A DNA stretch of 64,000 nt from Sesamum alatum (Eukaryota; Streptophyta; Magnoliopsida; Lamiales; Pedaliaceae). The notes under the pieces are model-generated. The model worked only from the letters and a program-made list of their open reading frames with translations. It searched no databases and was not told the origin of the DNA. The stretch covers positions 2,185,001 through 2,249,000 of the forward strand of contig JACGWO010000006.1 of the NCBI GenBank assembly GCA_034509735.1, given 5' to 3'. Made by a program: the position numbers and the translations under genes. This document shows, in pieces, positions 11,747-24,139 of this stretch; the first letter of the stretch is position 1; each line of letters opens with the position of its first letter.

Positions 11747-13649
11747 TTAAGTTGTAAGTTAAGTTGTACTCAAGATTGGGAGTATTTCAAAATAAAGGTT
11801 TAAAAATGAAAAAGAAAAAATTGAAATTGGAGTGTTTGAAAAAATATATTTTAAATTTCATTTGAAGAAAACTGGACAATAAGCATCACGTTTGATCCTC
11901 ATAGGAAGATAAGCCTTCTTTTAATTGACTCATCAAAGAAGTCATGAGATGTATAAAAAAATAAAAAAACAATGGAAGTTAAGATTTGAACCACCGGTTT
12001 TGCTTGGTGGGCCGGAAATGCCCGTACTAGGAGCTCATGTAGCTCATGCCGGATAATCGTATTCTAGCAATGAAATTTGAAGTGGCTCATTTCGTAGAAG
12101 CCTATGTATGATTAATTTTACTTCCCCATCTAACTGATTGACGAGAGGTGTTTCACTCCTGCCCGATTCTTCTTCTGGCTCCATTAAGTCAAAAGTTTTC
12201 TGGAATGCTGTTGGAAATCTCAAACGTCGAAGATACATTGTCTTAGATATTTACTCATCAATAAATTGTACAAGTTGGTAGGGAGTTATTTATGATTTTT
12301 GGTTTAAAATCAATTTAATTTAAACAGTTTAAAAAATAAATCTGTAAAATAAAAAACATTTTTTTCAATTTATTTTCAGCAATTAAATCCCCCACTAAGT
12401 TTTACTAGCTCCCCACGAAATAAAATAACAATTATTAAGATATAGCGTAGCTCTCCCTCCTAAATGAACAAAAAAAGGATTTTGACTATAGATTAAAATA
12501 TCAAACAACAAAAGTCTTCACATGGAAACTGATATCTAAGCCCATTTTGTAGCTGTCAAATGTTTGAACTTTGAAGTGATATAGACACTTAAATTTTTCT
12601 TACGTTTACAATTAACATCAGGCAGTTCAATTTCGTTTTTTCAACCATATATTTTAGTATTTGACAATTTTTATGTCAACCCTTTAAAAATTAGTAAATA
12701 AAAAGGAAAGACACAAACAACTCCTTCATTCTACTCATGTAGATGTAGTAGTCACTTTCCATGTCCTAATACTACAGAACCTATGAGGTGAGATGGACAT
12801 AACAAATTTAAAAAAGAGAGAAAAATTAAAGCAAATTTTCGACATATATAGTGTTGCAACACTAAGTTTGTGGATCCCATAATTGTTGTAATGTATTGGA
12901 CTTATTACTCATATCACTTCTTTACTCGAATATCAGAGTTTGAACATCATTGAGAACATAGAGCTCGTTACTTTATGCAGGTGTGTTATGGGCTGTCGGT
13001 GACCGACTTATGTTGTTTGATTCATTGCAGACTGAATTTCATTTCTAATATGTTGGGGAGGCTGCGATGATCAAGTTGGATGTTGTTTGATACATTTTTA
13101 CAAGGTGAAAGGAACATTTCGCGACGATTAAGTTCCTTTAACTGAGTTGGCAACAACAAACTTAAATCTAACTTAATATGTTTAATATGAGACGCTTTAA
13201 AATGTTGCGCACAAAACTATATATGATTCGAATAAACATTGAAATTTGAAAATATTTTATAGAAGTCTTAAACACTTGAGCCATAGTACTTAATTGACAA
13301 TATTTGAATAATTGAAAAATAGTAACTTAGTCAGCTAGCTAATTAAGTCATAATTGAGTAACCTGATGAAATATATTGTTTATTACCTTATAGGGTTGAG
13401 TCAAAAGGAACCTTTAAAATTCAAACCACAACCAAAATTGATATGATATATATTACTATAAAGGAAAAGTAATGCAAATATTGAAGGTCTGAAAGTGATA
13501 TATATTTGCTATATTTATGGTTGAAATGAGTGAGTATCTCCACAGAATATGCCTAATTTGTAGGCTAACTCAAACTTAATTTGTGGTCCAATAGATATTA
13601 CACCGAGTCTGCAGTTTACCGAGTAGTTAGATGATTGTTACATATCTTA
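11747..13649. other. AT-rich intergenic stretch, no gene recognised
   Basis: No coding region could be supported. A 64-residue open frame on the minus strand at 12044-12238 has near-normal composition but matches nothing I recognise and lacks context. No repeat with clear ends was seen. Confidence 0.5.
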
Positions 13650-13869
13650 CACTACAAAAAAAAAAAAAAAAAATGCTAAAATCAGCATCGAGTTAATTAG
13701 CAAATAAAGTTTTCGTTGCTAAGTTCGTTAGCAAATAAATTTTTGTTGCTAAATGTATTAGCAAGTAAACTTTTTGTATTAAATAATGTAAATTAGTAAC
13801 GAGAATTTTACTTGCTAATTAGCTCGACAGTAATTTTTTTCGTTGCTATTGAACAATTTTCTTGTAGTG
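13650..13869. mobile_element. Short non-autonomous CACTA element with TTA target duplication
   Basis: The element begins CACTACAAAAA and ends TTTTCTTGTAGTG, the inverted CACTA termini. TTA at 13647-13649 and at 13870-13872 is the 3-bp target-site duplication typical of En/Spm elements. The 220-bp interior has repeated TTAGCAAATAAA/TTCGTTGCTAA motifs in both orientations, as expected of CACTA subterminal regions. No coding capacity. Confidence 0.92.
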
Positions 13870-14408
13870 TTATTTTTATGGCAATTAGAAAACACACAAT
13901 GTAGCATGAATTTAACCCTTAATTTGCTTGTATTGAGATGGCGACTTATTTATCTTACAATAATATGTAACATTACTAAGTTTCAATAACTCTAGGAGAG
14001 AATAATTCTTTTGTTTATTTTACAATTTTTGGGTTTGAATGCGGAAACAAGTAATGAATGTTGAAATAAAGGTGAAATTTTGTGCTAGTCACTTCACTAC
14101 TATTTAAATGAGGCTCGAAATATAATAATGTTTTAAACCGAAATATTAATATTACAGTATATAATCTAACAATTCACAACCCGATTAGACAAGGATGAGA
14201 ACGGCCGAGCGAAAATAAAAAAACAAGTATATGACGATCATAATATATAATAAAATTATATAAATAATTTAACGACTCATAAATTTATTTATAATGTCGA
14301 TATATTTGATATGACAAAGTTTTCCTAATTTGATTATTTGTTAGGTATAATTACATTTGTTTTTGTGTTACTTAATTTATGTCACAAGACAAACACACAA
14401 GTCAAATG

Positions 14409-14477
<69 letters not shown>

Positions 14478-15328
14478 GTAAGAAAAACAATAAGCAAAAG
14501 CACTTATTGGGGTGTTATAATAGTGCTAATCATGATTAAGAGTGAGTTATAATTTGATATCAGATAATTGATACTTGCAATCAAGATGCTCGTATCGTAA
14601 TATATATGCGTTGTAGTCTTACAAGCGTGTGGGTGTGCATACGTAGCATTACATAACGTGCATTACGACCTTTACGTTCAAATGATTAGGGTGATGTTTG
14701 GTAATTGATTCGACGGGTGAGTTTATGTTGTTTTTATGTGGAGAACATAAATTGGATAATGCAAATAATTATACACATATTATAGCGACAAAACAAACAT
14801 TCTGTATTGATTCATGGGACTCGAATACACAATTTTTATTATTAAAAAAAAAAAAAAAACGTCCACTTTATTAGTGAGTTATAGTATTATGAAACTTAGT
14901 ATATATGCCTATATTATTACACATCTTAGAATGAAATGAAATGACAATTTCTTGATTTATATATGTTATAACGATGCAAAAGTCGTCCATATACAGACTA
15001 TTCCATTTTCGGGTGTCTGAAAATTGGAAACACTTAAGATTGTCCAAAGTCAGCTATTATTAGCTAATAAAAATAAATTAGACCAATACATGGAACTCCA
15101 TTTATGTTAATTTTACTAATTAATAATAAGGGATATTCGAATATGCTAAAATGAGACAATATTATATAATTTTGCAATTCATGTAGTAGTTAATTAATAA
15201 TGGCAAGAACATGAACCCACTTTATTATAAGCAAAGTCAATAAGCTAATTCTTTATTGATATAGAGTGAAATTCATTAATATATATATATATATATATAT
15301 TTATTTAGATCTCGGGTCATCATTTTTA
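13870..15328. other. AT-rich intergenic stretch
   Basis: Apart from the TTA microsatellite (14410-14477) and an (AT)n tract at about 15279-15300, no gene, RNA or bounded repeat was recognised. Confidence 0.5.
14410..14477. repeat. (TTA)n microsatellite
   Basis: About 22 uninterrupted TTA units. The poly-Tyr open frame it creates is not a gene. Confidence 0.97.
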
Positions 15329-17005
15329 CACTACAAAAAAAAAAAGCGCTGATTGGGACGGTAACAGGAACGGTTTTTTTAATATTTGGAACAGTACGTA
15401 CTTCATTTTAACATTTTGGACTGGTATTAGGAACGGTTGAGGAACGGGAGGCCATCCGTGGCAATAAGAGGCGATCCTAATTATTAGGAACGGGAACCAA
15501 GTTACCGTTCCTATTTGGGAACGGTGGTTGGCACTACTATGTTCTACCGTTCCTACTTACCTTTATACGTATAAATTTGATTTTATTGCATTTGGAACAC
15601 CTTATAAACATTAGGAACGGTAATGTCGAAAACAAATCTCGGTTTTAGGAACGGTGGTTAGAACTCTGATTGGAACAGTCCGTTTCTGTTGTAGATAGAA
15701 TTTGGCATGGGGTCTGGAATACATGTAGGAACGGTACGTTGTAGAGATTAGGATCGGTAGCTGGAATACATTTTGTCGCGAGACGTAGGAACGGTCTTTG
15801 CACTCAACCTTTGGAATAAAGTTTTGGACTGGTGTTTGGTATTGTTTTTAGAACGAAAGGTTTACCACGAAAGGATTGATTTTGGAATAGAATTAGGCAC
15901 GGTAGGTACGGTATTTAGGAACGGTTAACATGTATAATGGGAATGATTTTTGCATCGGCCGTGGGAACGGTGAGTCTTTTTAAAAAGTCAAAAATAGGAA
16001 CAGTACAGTGCGAATATGTTGCGTCTAAAGTACCATTCCTAATTAATGATTTTTTTTAATTAATAGTTTTTATCATTTAATAATAATAATATTTTGATTA
16101 TATAAATAATATTTAAATATGAAAAAATGCATAATTTAAAAAAAAATTATATTAAATACGAATATTATCCGATTTGATTACAAAAAAAAATACGTAATGT
16201 ACTATTCGTCCCCATCGGACTCGTCAATGTCTGGCATGGCAGGGTCTCTAGGAGGCCGTGACGGGCCGGCGCCGGAGCGACTGGTCTGCATGTCCTTGAC
16301 CATGCACATCAGGTCCCCCATCATCTCCTCGAGGCGGCCCAACCGACCCTCCATGTTTGACGGAGGCGCGGGCGGAGGCGGTGGCGGTGGCGGTGGCGAT
16401 GGCGAGGTAACGGCTTGGTTGAGCGACAGGGCCTCAGAACCAAGACCAAATACCCGGCCCTTGTTCTTGCCCCCGACGCAACTCAGCCACATCTGCTGCT
16501 CGGTCTGCTGTGCCACCGAGGCCTCTGATTCAGAAGCAGGATCCTCAGGGGCCTGAGACTGATGATCCTCCATCATCTTCTGGAACATCTCCTGCAAAAA
16601 TAATTACAATGAATTAGAAAATTCAAAAATATTTAAAAAAATACTGTAGAAAATATTAATTAAAACTTACCGCCACCTCCGCTGCCCTTGACCCGCTCCA
16701 GCCGCCGTCGGTCTTCTTCTTGTAGCATCTGGAGAATAACTCCATCTGCTTCACTGGCTGGCCGAGCTGCTCCTCCTATACAACATCAATGGGAAACAGT
16801 TATTACAATTTAAATTAAATAGTAATAAATAATTGAAATAACATTAGATATCTTACCATTTTCCGCTTGTGCATACCGACGGAGACAGATCCCCCGCGGT
16901 ACACAGTGGATGCGGCTGGGTTGGCGTTCCGGTTCGCCTTGTTCTTCTCGCACTCCTTCTAGAACTCCGGGGAAGCCCAGTACAGGAGGAGCTGCCGTCA
17001 CACCT
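15329..17005 (-). mobile_element. Decayed CACTA (En/Spm) element, one terminus present
   Basis: CACTACAAAAAAAAAAAGCG starts at 15329. For the next 650 bp a GGAACGGT-type motif recurs more than a dozen times, on both strands, which is the subterminal binding-site array of a CACTA element. Beyond it, 16202-17000 carries remnants of a CACTA protein gene on the minus strand. GC content is clearly higher there than in the flanks and falls abruptly at about 17005. No matching second terminus with the same subterminal motif was seen, so the right end is a truncation or lies hidden by decay. Confidence 0.85.
16202..17000 (-). pseudogene. CACTA-associated plant transposase-like gene, C-terminal exons
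   Basis: Three exons read on the minus strand: about 17000-16857, 16775-16671 and 16591-16202 (stop), separated by short GT-AG introns. The first contains ECEKNKANRNANPAASTVYR, resembling the Ptta/En/Spm plant transposase family. The second contains QLGQPVKQMELFSRCYKKK. The last contains GKNKGRVFGLGSEA, then a poly-Pro stretch and a short leucine-rich coiled-coil-like part (MEGRLGRLEEMMGDLM). A TAG at 16959-16961 lies in frame where a Trp is expected, and the 5' portion is missing, so it is a pseudogene. Family assignment rests on these motifs only. Confidence 0.75.
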
Positions 17006-17224
17006 CTTAGGGGTGGTAAAAAAAATCCAAACCGCTTAAATTGCACGAATCAATTCGAGTGGGACCATATATTTTGATTTATTAAACAAACCAAGATTTA
17101 AATTTAAAATAAAATAACACTGCACTTATTAGTTTGGGGATATTTTGAATTGAAAAAATCGTCAAAAACTTAACTGTCAAATACGTCTAATTTGTTTTTT
17201 TTTTTATAATGCTTTAAAAAAAAC

Positions 17225-17345
17225 TTTTAGCTATATATATTTTTAAATTATTGTGTATTTGACTTTTGATTATTCTAGAATTTTGTTACTTTTTGTCACT
17301 TAAAGGCTTTTTAGCTATATATATTTTTGAATTATTGTGTATTTA
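17225..17345. repeat. Diverged tandem duplication of about 83 bp
   Basis: TTTTAGCTATATATATTTTT followed by AATTATTGTGTATTT occurs twice, near 17225 and 17308. The copies have diverged at several positions. Confidence 0.7.
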
Positions 17346-17825
17346 ATTTTAAATATTCTGATAACTCGTTAATTTTTGTCAATAAACAGAGTTTTTTATT
17401 CCAAATATTTTTACCTTTTGGTACTCTCAAAACCGCTTGAAACAACATAAAACTGAAATTTTTTGCTTTTGGTTTTTAAATTGACAATTTAAAAAATTAT
17501 TTTGTATAACTTCAAATAACAATTCGACTTAAAAATAACTTAGAGAAAACTGAAACTGCATAATGATCACAGCTAGTTAATATTGCTGCTTTTCATTTAT
17601 CAAATTAAAAAAGATATACAATTCAATAATATCCAAAAGACATTAACCAAAGAATGAGAAAAGAATAAAATAATATGCATTTAAGTTGAGACAAATATTT
17701 AACGTTTTTTTTTAGTAAATCGATTATAATTGTTATAATCTCAATAACCGACGATTATAGTAATCCAACATACTAATTATCAAATCAAATATCTTAGAAA
17801 AAAAAAATGGTTATTGACTACAATA

Positions 17826-18083
17826 TTAATGACTTGGATAAAATCGTGATACATAACTATTATTTATCATGGTTAAATAAAATCGATGCAAAATACTAGC
17901 TTTTCCACCATGAAAAAAGTATTTGTCACAGTTAAGAGTCATGATAAAAATATTTATCATGGCAAATGTTTTAACCACCCACACAAAAATCACGGCCAAC
18001 AACCGTTGTATGGTCGTGATCAATGATTAATTGCTACGACTATTTATCATTAACCATGATTAAATATTATATTTCTTGTAGTG
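17826..18083. mobile_element. CACTA element terminal fragment
   Basis: The segment ends TTTCTTGTAGTG at 18083, a CACTA-type terminus. The preceding 250 bp has repeated TTATCATGG / CCATGATAA motifs in both orientations. These differ from the GGAACGGT array at 15329-15990, and the flanking trinucleotides (TTA left of 15329, TAT right of 18083) do not match, so I treat this as a separate, left-truncated element. Confidence 0.65.
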
Positions 18084-18126
18084 TATTAACATGCTAAAAA
18101 AATCAAGTATTAACCGGCAACATAAC

Positions 18127-18240
18127 TATTATTAAAGTATAATAATAACCACATATCGGTTGAATTTGAACCTATGACATATATAATTGTTAGAGGTCTC
18201 AAATTCATCAACCGAACTAGGCCTCATCGTGGATTTAGGA
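18127..18240 (-). repeat. tRNA-derived SINE-like fragment
   Basis: On the minus strand a CCTAGTTCGGTTGATGAATT stretch resembles a Pol III A box and GGTTCAAATTCAACC resembles a B box, about 45 bp apart. No tRNA fold with a plausible anticodon arm is left. Similar pieces lie near 19215 and 29590. Confidence 0.5.
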
Positions 18241-19211
18241 ATTTATTAAACAATCCCTATTGATGTATTTCATCGATCTGTATGAACACATGAAAGAGAA
18301 ATTTGAATTTTAAAGTGGGAAAATTGTTATAAGAGGGAAGTCTGAAAAATAATATGTAAGAAATTTATAAATTTATTCAAATTTACATCCAATATATAGT
18401 AAGTGTAACAATGATTATTTCCTAACAACCACGCCCACAACATTATTTTTATTGAGGAATTTGTTTTTCATGATGTTTATTTAGATGATATGGAGGTTGT
18501 AATGCTCCCCATGTCTCCATTATAAAATATTATACAAACAAAAAGCTATTGTATAAAAATTATGGGAAAAAATACATAAATATTATCAAGAGAAAAAAGA
18601 TATTATTATTTCAAGAATTACATAAAGTTGCATTCGAAACTAGTATATCTTTTCATCATTTTCTCATTTTTATATATTTTATTAATCTTATTAATGTATT
18701 TTTAAAATAACAATAATTTTAAAAAATTAAAATTAATTGTGCACACATTTGAGTGTGCTATGTACCCTCGTATTTATTAATCAACAACTGTCAGCTATCA
18801 ATAAATAACTATATATTGCGAAATAAATAAAACTACATACACAAAAAAAAAATTCATTTTAACGTTTAGATTATATGAACAATACCATATAGATATAATA
18901 ATGTAATAACTATTTATTTTTGGGGTAAGTATTTTTGGACAGCAGAAATGAATAATTGACTGAGAATTTGATTTCCTTTGCACGTGTACTTCCTCAATTA
19001 CATTAATTACAATAATTCTATAAAAAAAAAATAAGTGAAAACAATAAATTATTATTTTTCGAATAAATCGTATTACCATCATTCATATTAAATATTTATA
19101 TCTAACAACAAAGTAAACCAATATATATATATATAACAACAACTATATAATGATACACTAATCATTAATATCAAATAACTAAATCTAATCAACGCCTATT
19201 ATTAAAGAACG

Positions 19212-19265
19212 ACACTTACTATTCTTGGTAGGCCTCAACTTCGTCAACTGAGCTAGGCATCGATT
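19212..19265 (-). repeat. tRNA-derived SINE-like fragment, A-box part
   Basis: On the minus strand it reads GCCTAGCTCAGTTGACGAAG followed by TTGAGGCCTACC, close to the A-box part of the fragments at 18127 and 29590. The B box was not found next to it. Confidence 0.45.
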
Positions 19266-19287
19266 ATATTAATTACATTAATTATAA

Positions 19288-19712
19288 GGTAAATTACAAC
19301 TACCTCCTTTGAGGTTTGACATAATTACAAATACTCCATCGTTGTTTGAAAAATTACAAATACTCCCCTGAAGTTTGTAACCGTCTGACAAATATCTCAT
19401 TTCTATCTATTTTTATGGGTGAATTGACCAAAATGCCCTTATGCAATGATTATATTTTATTTAATTCTTAAACTTTTTTTTGGACTATATTGCGGAGGGA
19501 GAGATTTTTTAAGTTTTTTACACAGATGAACAATAATGCAATTTGTCTCGACTGATTTTTCTATAATTTTAATAAAAATTCAAGGGCAAAATAATCAATC
19601 TCAGGCCTTTGGTTAAAAAGTACAAATTTTAGGGATATTTATAACTTTTTAAACAACGAGAATATATTTTTAATTATGTTAAATATCAGGAGAGATGGCG
19701 ATAATTTACGCA
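19288..19712. mobile_element. MITE, GGGTAAATTACA family
   Basis: It starts GGTAAATTACAACTACCTCC and ends with a mirrored GGCGATAATTTAC-type terminus. Internal blocks (ACATAATTACAAATACTCC; AACAACGAGAATATAT) match the copies at 28590, 32781, 46191 and 54855. The 9-bp flanks are not clearly identical, so the ends are approximate. Confidence 0.75.
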
Positions 19713-22700
19713 TAATTTTATAACTAATTGTACTAATTTCAGGTTCTTGTACTATATTCCTTTCCAAGAGTCTAATGTGGCGGCTCGAATCAGCTATAAT
19801 TACTAATTAATTATTATGCTTCTAGTCCCAACACACTCTCTCTGGCACGGAAAATTAATTATTAAATGTTAATCAAGAAATTAATCCATATATTTAATTA
19901 GGCCCACTAAATTAATGTGTTTTTCTTTTTAAGAGAATCTTTTATTTAACAAGTGCAACTCGAGTATAATTAAATTACTAACAAGTGTAACAAAAACCTC
20001 CTCCGATAACTAAAAATTATAAGTAATGTATGATGTTTCACACTAGTAATTAAAGATGACAATGGGTTCGGGTTAGATTCGGATTTGGACCCATCACATT
20101 TGGGACGGATCTTGGGTGTTAATGTTTATATATATATATATATATTCATATAATACATATTTACATATAATACATAAATTTAATATGTTTATAGGTAAAA
20201 TTATGATCATAATATGCAAGGGAATTTTGGTCATGAGTTCAACACAAAAAATGGATAAAAATTTAATAGAAATTAATAGATTGGGCTAGTTGTTAGACAA
20301 CCATTAAAATCAGAGTGTATTGATAATTTCCCAAACAACAATAGGGTATTTATAATTATGTCAAACATTATGGGAAAAAACAACACATTTTAGCCCAATT
20401 TGGTGCCAAGGGATGTGAAGGAGTCCCCGTTGTTCCTAAATATAGGAAATTTTAGTTCGAATTAGATCTAATTAAATTAAAATTAATTACACGAGCGTAA
20501 TTATATTTGCCATTTGATCGGTTTGCAAAATGTATAAAGTAACCAAATACATGATAAATAATGCTGCGCTTATCGTATAATTGGTTCAATCAAGAATTCG
20601 GATTCGGATAATTTTTTCTTTACCCAAATATCCATACTAATATGAAAAAGAAAGGCCTTCTACACTTACAAATGACGTTTAGTGACATCGCCACATCAAT
20701 TTTAAACTATGACAATTATACTCTTAATTAGATCATTTTAAAAATTAATTGTAATATCTTTTTTTCTTTTTCTTTTTTACAAAAGTAACTCCAGACTATT
20801 TAACACCATCACACCAATTCTTTTATTTGATATTACCTTAAGTTGTTTTTTTTTTTTTTGAAATGTGATTTGTTGGTTTGTGTATTTTATTTTATTTATA
20901 ATATATTTTAAAATATAAAAAATTATTTATTATATACACGTAAAAACAATGTGCTACGAAAATTAATAAATATAATAGGGAATGGGTGGTTAGAAGTAAT
21001 AATAGAATAGCAAGTGATTGATAGAGCAGGGAAACGTGCAGGCTGTGTGTCCATGTGTGCCTAGGATATTCTCAACGCTCAACCAACAACATTGCAATCT
21101 GATTCTTGTTAGGTTTTTATTTCCACATTTTCTTACATCATCATTCCTAAATATCGTATGTTACTCTTACATTATTAATTATTAATTAATGAGTTTTATT
21201 ACAAAAAAAAACTCTATGTATATATGTTTTAATTTAATAATGAAGATCGTGCGTATTGGTCGGCTTCATTATTGAGTTTAACTAACTTGTAGAGGTAGGT
21301 AAAATGACAAACTTGTCGTGTAGTCTTCTTAAAATAGACCAATTACTACTCTCACTTAGAAAATTCGTGCATGAACCAAGTTTGGTCGAACCAAATCAAT
21401 CACACAGCAAGTGTGATACATTTATTATGTGATTAGTTATTTTCCCCAAATTATACACCAATCACACGATAAGTATATTGCACTTGTTATATAATTATTC
21501 AGGTTTAGTCGAATCGGATACGGACTAGAATTTTTCCTCTCACTTAAAGCAAAGAGGGATTAAGTGAATTAGAATTGACTGGGTGGTAAGAGTGGTGGAA
21601 ACGCTTCTTTCTTTTATATTTTGGATCTTAGCTTCATAGAGCAATATGTTACTGTTGAAACACAAAAGAATTGAGTATTTTGGAACAAAACATATGGAAG
21701 TTATGAATTGCCCAAACCATAATACTTGAACAACTAGTTCATATGTTTGCGATGAAGAAGTACTGGATTCTCTTTTGGATAGGTCCTGAAAGGAGAACGG
21801 TGGAATGTCAACAGACGTTTATTATCAAATTGACTCGATCTAACCCATTTTGGGAACATCCAGTGACGAAGTCATTGAATGGGTAAGTCGCAAATCTTTG
21901 GACTATGTAATGTACTTTATCCATTGGGTGAGGAGAAGGCATTTTACTAGAGGTTTCTAATCTGCTCGTGTGGTTCCTGGTGATTTTGAAGCAGATTGTC
22001 GTTCATTAGATAAAGAAGATCACCAAGATTTCGTGATCCATTGCCAAAGTTATTCATTTTTATTTTTTTTTTCGTTTTGTAAAATTTGATTTGTTACACC
22101 ATTCACTATATTCAAACGTAAAAATTGATTCAATATATCAATATTTCTAAACTTAAAAACTGATTCATTACATTAATATTTCCAAAGTAATGAATATGTT
22201 AAAAAAAATAAAAAATGACTGTAAAAACTAAGGTGTTGATGTTGAATTCTTTATTTGAGGGTTTTGGTACTAGTTTTTATTTAATTGAAATTGAAGAGTT
22301 TAGAATAGAAAAAACAACATTAATTTCATTTGATATATTGGTATAAAAAAAATATTATTGTTCTTGTTTGATGCATATGTTATTAATAAGTTTTCAAATT
22401 TAACTTCTAATTTTTTTTAATAATATAAAATTATGTTTATATAATACTAGCTTGATTATTTTTTAGGTTCGCCTGAAAAGAATGGATTAATTTGGAAAAA
22501 TGACAAAAATTATTTTTTCATTTTCAATCTATTCTTTTTTTTTGTATTGAATAAAGAAAAATATTTAAATTTACTTTATTTCCAATCAAACCAAATAATT
22601 AAATAAAATTATTATTATCTCTCTCTCTCTCTCTCTCAACTTTTCACTTCCCTCTTCCACCTATTGAACCAAACAAAGCCTTACCTCTTAAGCCATAACT

Positions 22701-23410
22701 CCCTTGGTCGAAATTTACTCTAAAGTACAATGATTAAGAGCGTGTTTATCTAAATTTATTTAGAAAATATTATAAGCTCATATATTTTGTAAGATATTTC
22801 AAGCTTATAAAATACATTTTAAGAATGATGACAGTTTATAAATATTGAAATCAACTATTATCGGGTTAGATAGTGGGCTCAACAATTACAATCCGCTTTA
22901 AAAAGCAATCCAGTTGCTACATCTATTATATATGTGTACATATTTGATATCAGTAAGTGACGTATATTAATTCTTGATAATTGAAATTCATAACGTAGTT
23001 GTAATCAATTTATTAAAAAGTAAAATACTAAATTTAAAAAATGAATACAAACATTTATCGATGATTTAATATATATAACGATGAATTTAAAAATAATAAT
23101 TAAGTATTATAATAAATAAAAAATAATTTATAGCTATATATTACTTTAATTGATAAATTACAACAACAACAACAACGATTAAAGTCATTAAAATCATGAA
23201 AGATAATTCAAGTTATTTTAAATTTAAGTTTTAAATAAGTTCATTGAAGCTCGACCTAAGGGTAAAAAATAAATCAAACTACTAAATACTCGATTGAGAT
23301 CGATTGATTAAAGCTTATTTGAATTCGATTTATTAAACTTAACAAACTAAAATTTAACAAAATATTTTGTTCGATAAGCTATCGAGCTTAGCTTAGACTT
23401 GATTCGATTA
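19713..23410. other. Long AT-rich intergenic stretch with repeat debris
   Basis: No gene could be supported. Recognised pieces are a right-half copy of the GGGTAAATTACA MITE family at about 20205-20375, an (AT)n tract at about 20126-20146, a (TC)n tract at 22618-22637 and a (CAA)n tract at about 23160-23177. The rest holds nothing I can name. Confidence 0.5.
22618..22637. repeat. (TC)n microsatellite
   Basis: Ten uninterrupted TC units followed by AACTTTTC. Confidence 0.95.
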
Positions 23411-23419
23411 ATACAAAAA

Positions 23420-23876
23420 GGAGAAATAACACTTTTCGTCCTATAACTTAGGACCTTCCCACTTTTGATCCCATTGATTACGTGATTCTCACTTTTGGTC
23501 CCGTAACTTGTAAAAAGTAGCACTTTTCGTCCCATGCCACCTTTCCGTTAAATTTTTTAACGAAAAACACCACATGCTTAGCACGTGGCCATTAGGGCCT
23601 TTACACTTTTGGCCCCATATGTTATGGGATTCTCACTTTTGGTCTCATATGTTATGAAATTTTCATTTTTGATCCCATAATTTTCAAAAAGTAACAGTTT
23701 GGGTCCCATACACTTAACGGCCACGTGACACTTTCCGTTAAATATCTAAGGAAAAATGTTATGGGATCGAAAGTGTTAATTTTTTAAAGTTATAGGACCA
23801 AAAGTGAGAATCCCGTATCCAATGGGACCAAAAGTGAAAAGACCTTAAGTTATGGGATGAAAAATGCTATTTGTCC
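23420..23876. mobile_element. Mutator-like MITE with 9-bp TSD
   Basis: ATACAAAAA at 23411-23419 and 23877-23885 is an exact 9-bp direct repeat. The element starts GGAGAAATAACACTTTTCGT and ends with the mirrored GATGAAAAATGCTATTTGTC C, giving long imperfect terminal inverted repeats. Internal CACTTTTGGTCCC / GGGACCAAAAGTG motifs are repeated inside each arm. It has no coding capacity, and the 9-bp duplication points to the Mutator superfamily. Confidence 0.9.
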
Positions 23877-24105
23877 ATACAAAAATAATAAATATATTAA
23901 AATAATATCAAATTACTCAAGTTCGACTTGTGTTTGATCTAATTAAAACTCATTTGAATGCATATTTTTAAGCTCAATAATAATTAAAACAAACTTGAAT
24001 AATAATGCGTTCGGCTCAACTTCAATTATTTACCTTTTCACCCGGTATTCATTACCCCCCTAATTCACAAACAATTTATTTGCATTACCAAATTAGGGTT
24101 TATTA

Positions 24106-24128
24106 CGCGCGCGCGCACACACACACAC
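24106..24128. repeat. Compound (CG)n(CA)n microsatellite
   Basis: Alternating CG units run into CA units about 25 bp upstream of the suspected bHLH gene leader. Alternating purine-pyrimidine tracts of this kind can form Z-DNA; that is a general property and was not tested here. Confidence 0.85.
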
Positions 24129-24139
24129 CTAATCCATTT

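Noticed and set aside
12044..12238. 64-codon minus-strand frame
   Set aside because: Composition is protein-like but there is no recognised domain, no splice context and no supporting neighbour.
14357..14539. Open frame encoding poly-Tyr
   Set aside because: It is created by the (TTA)n microsatellite.
15329..18083. A single 2.75-kb CACTA element spanning both termini
   Set aside because: Flanking trinucleotides differ (TTA versus TAT) and the subterminal motifs of the two ends are unrelated.
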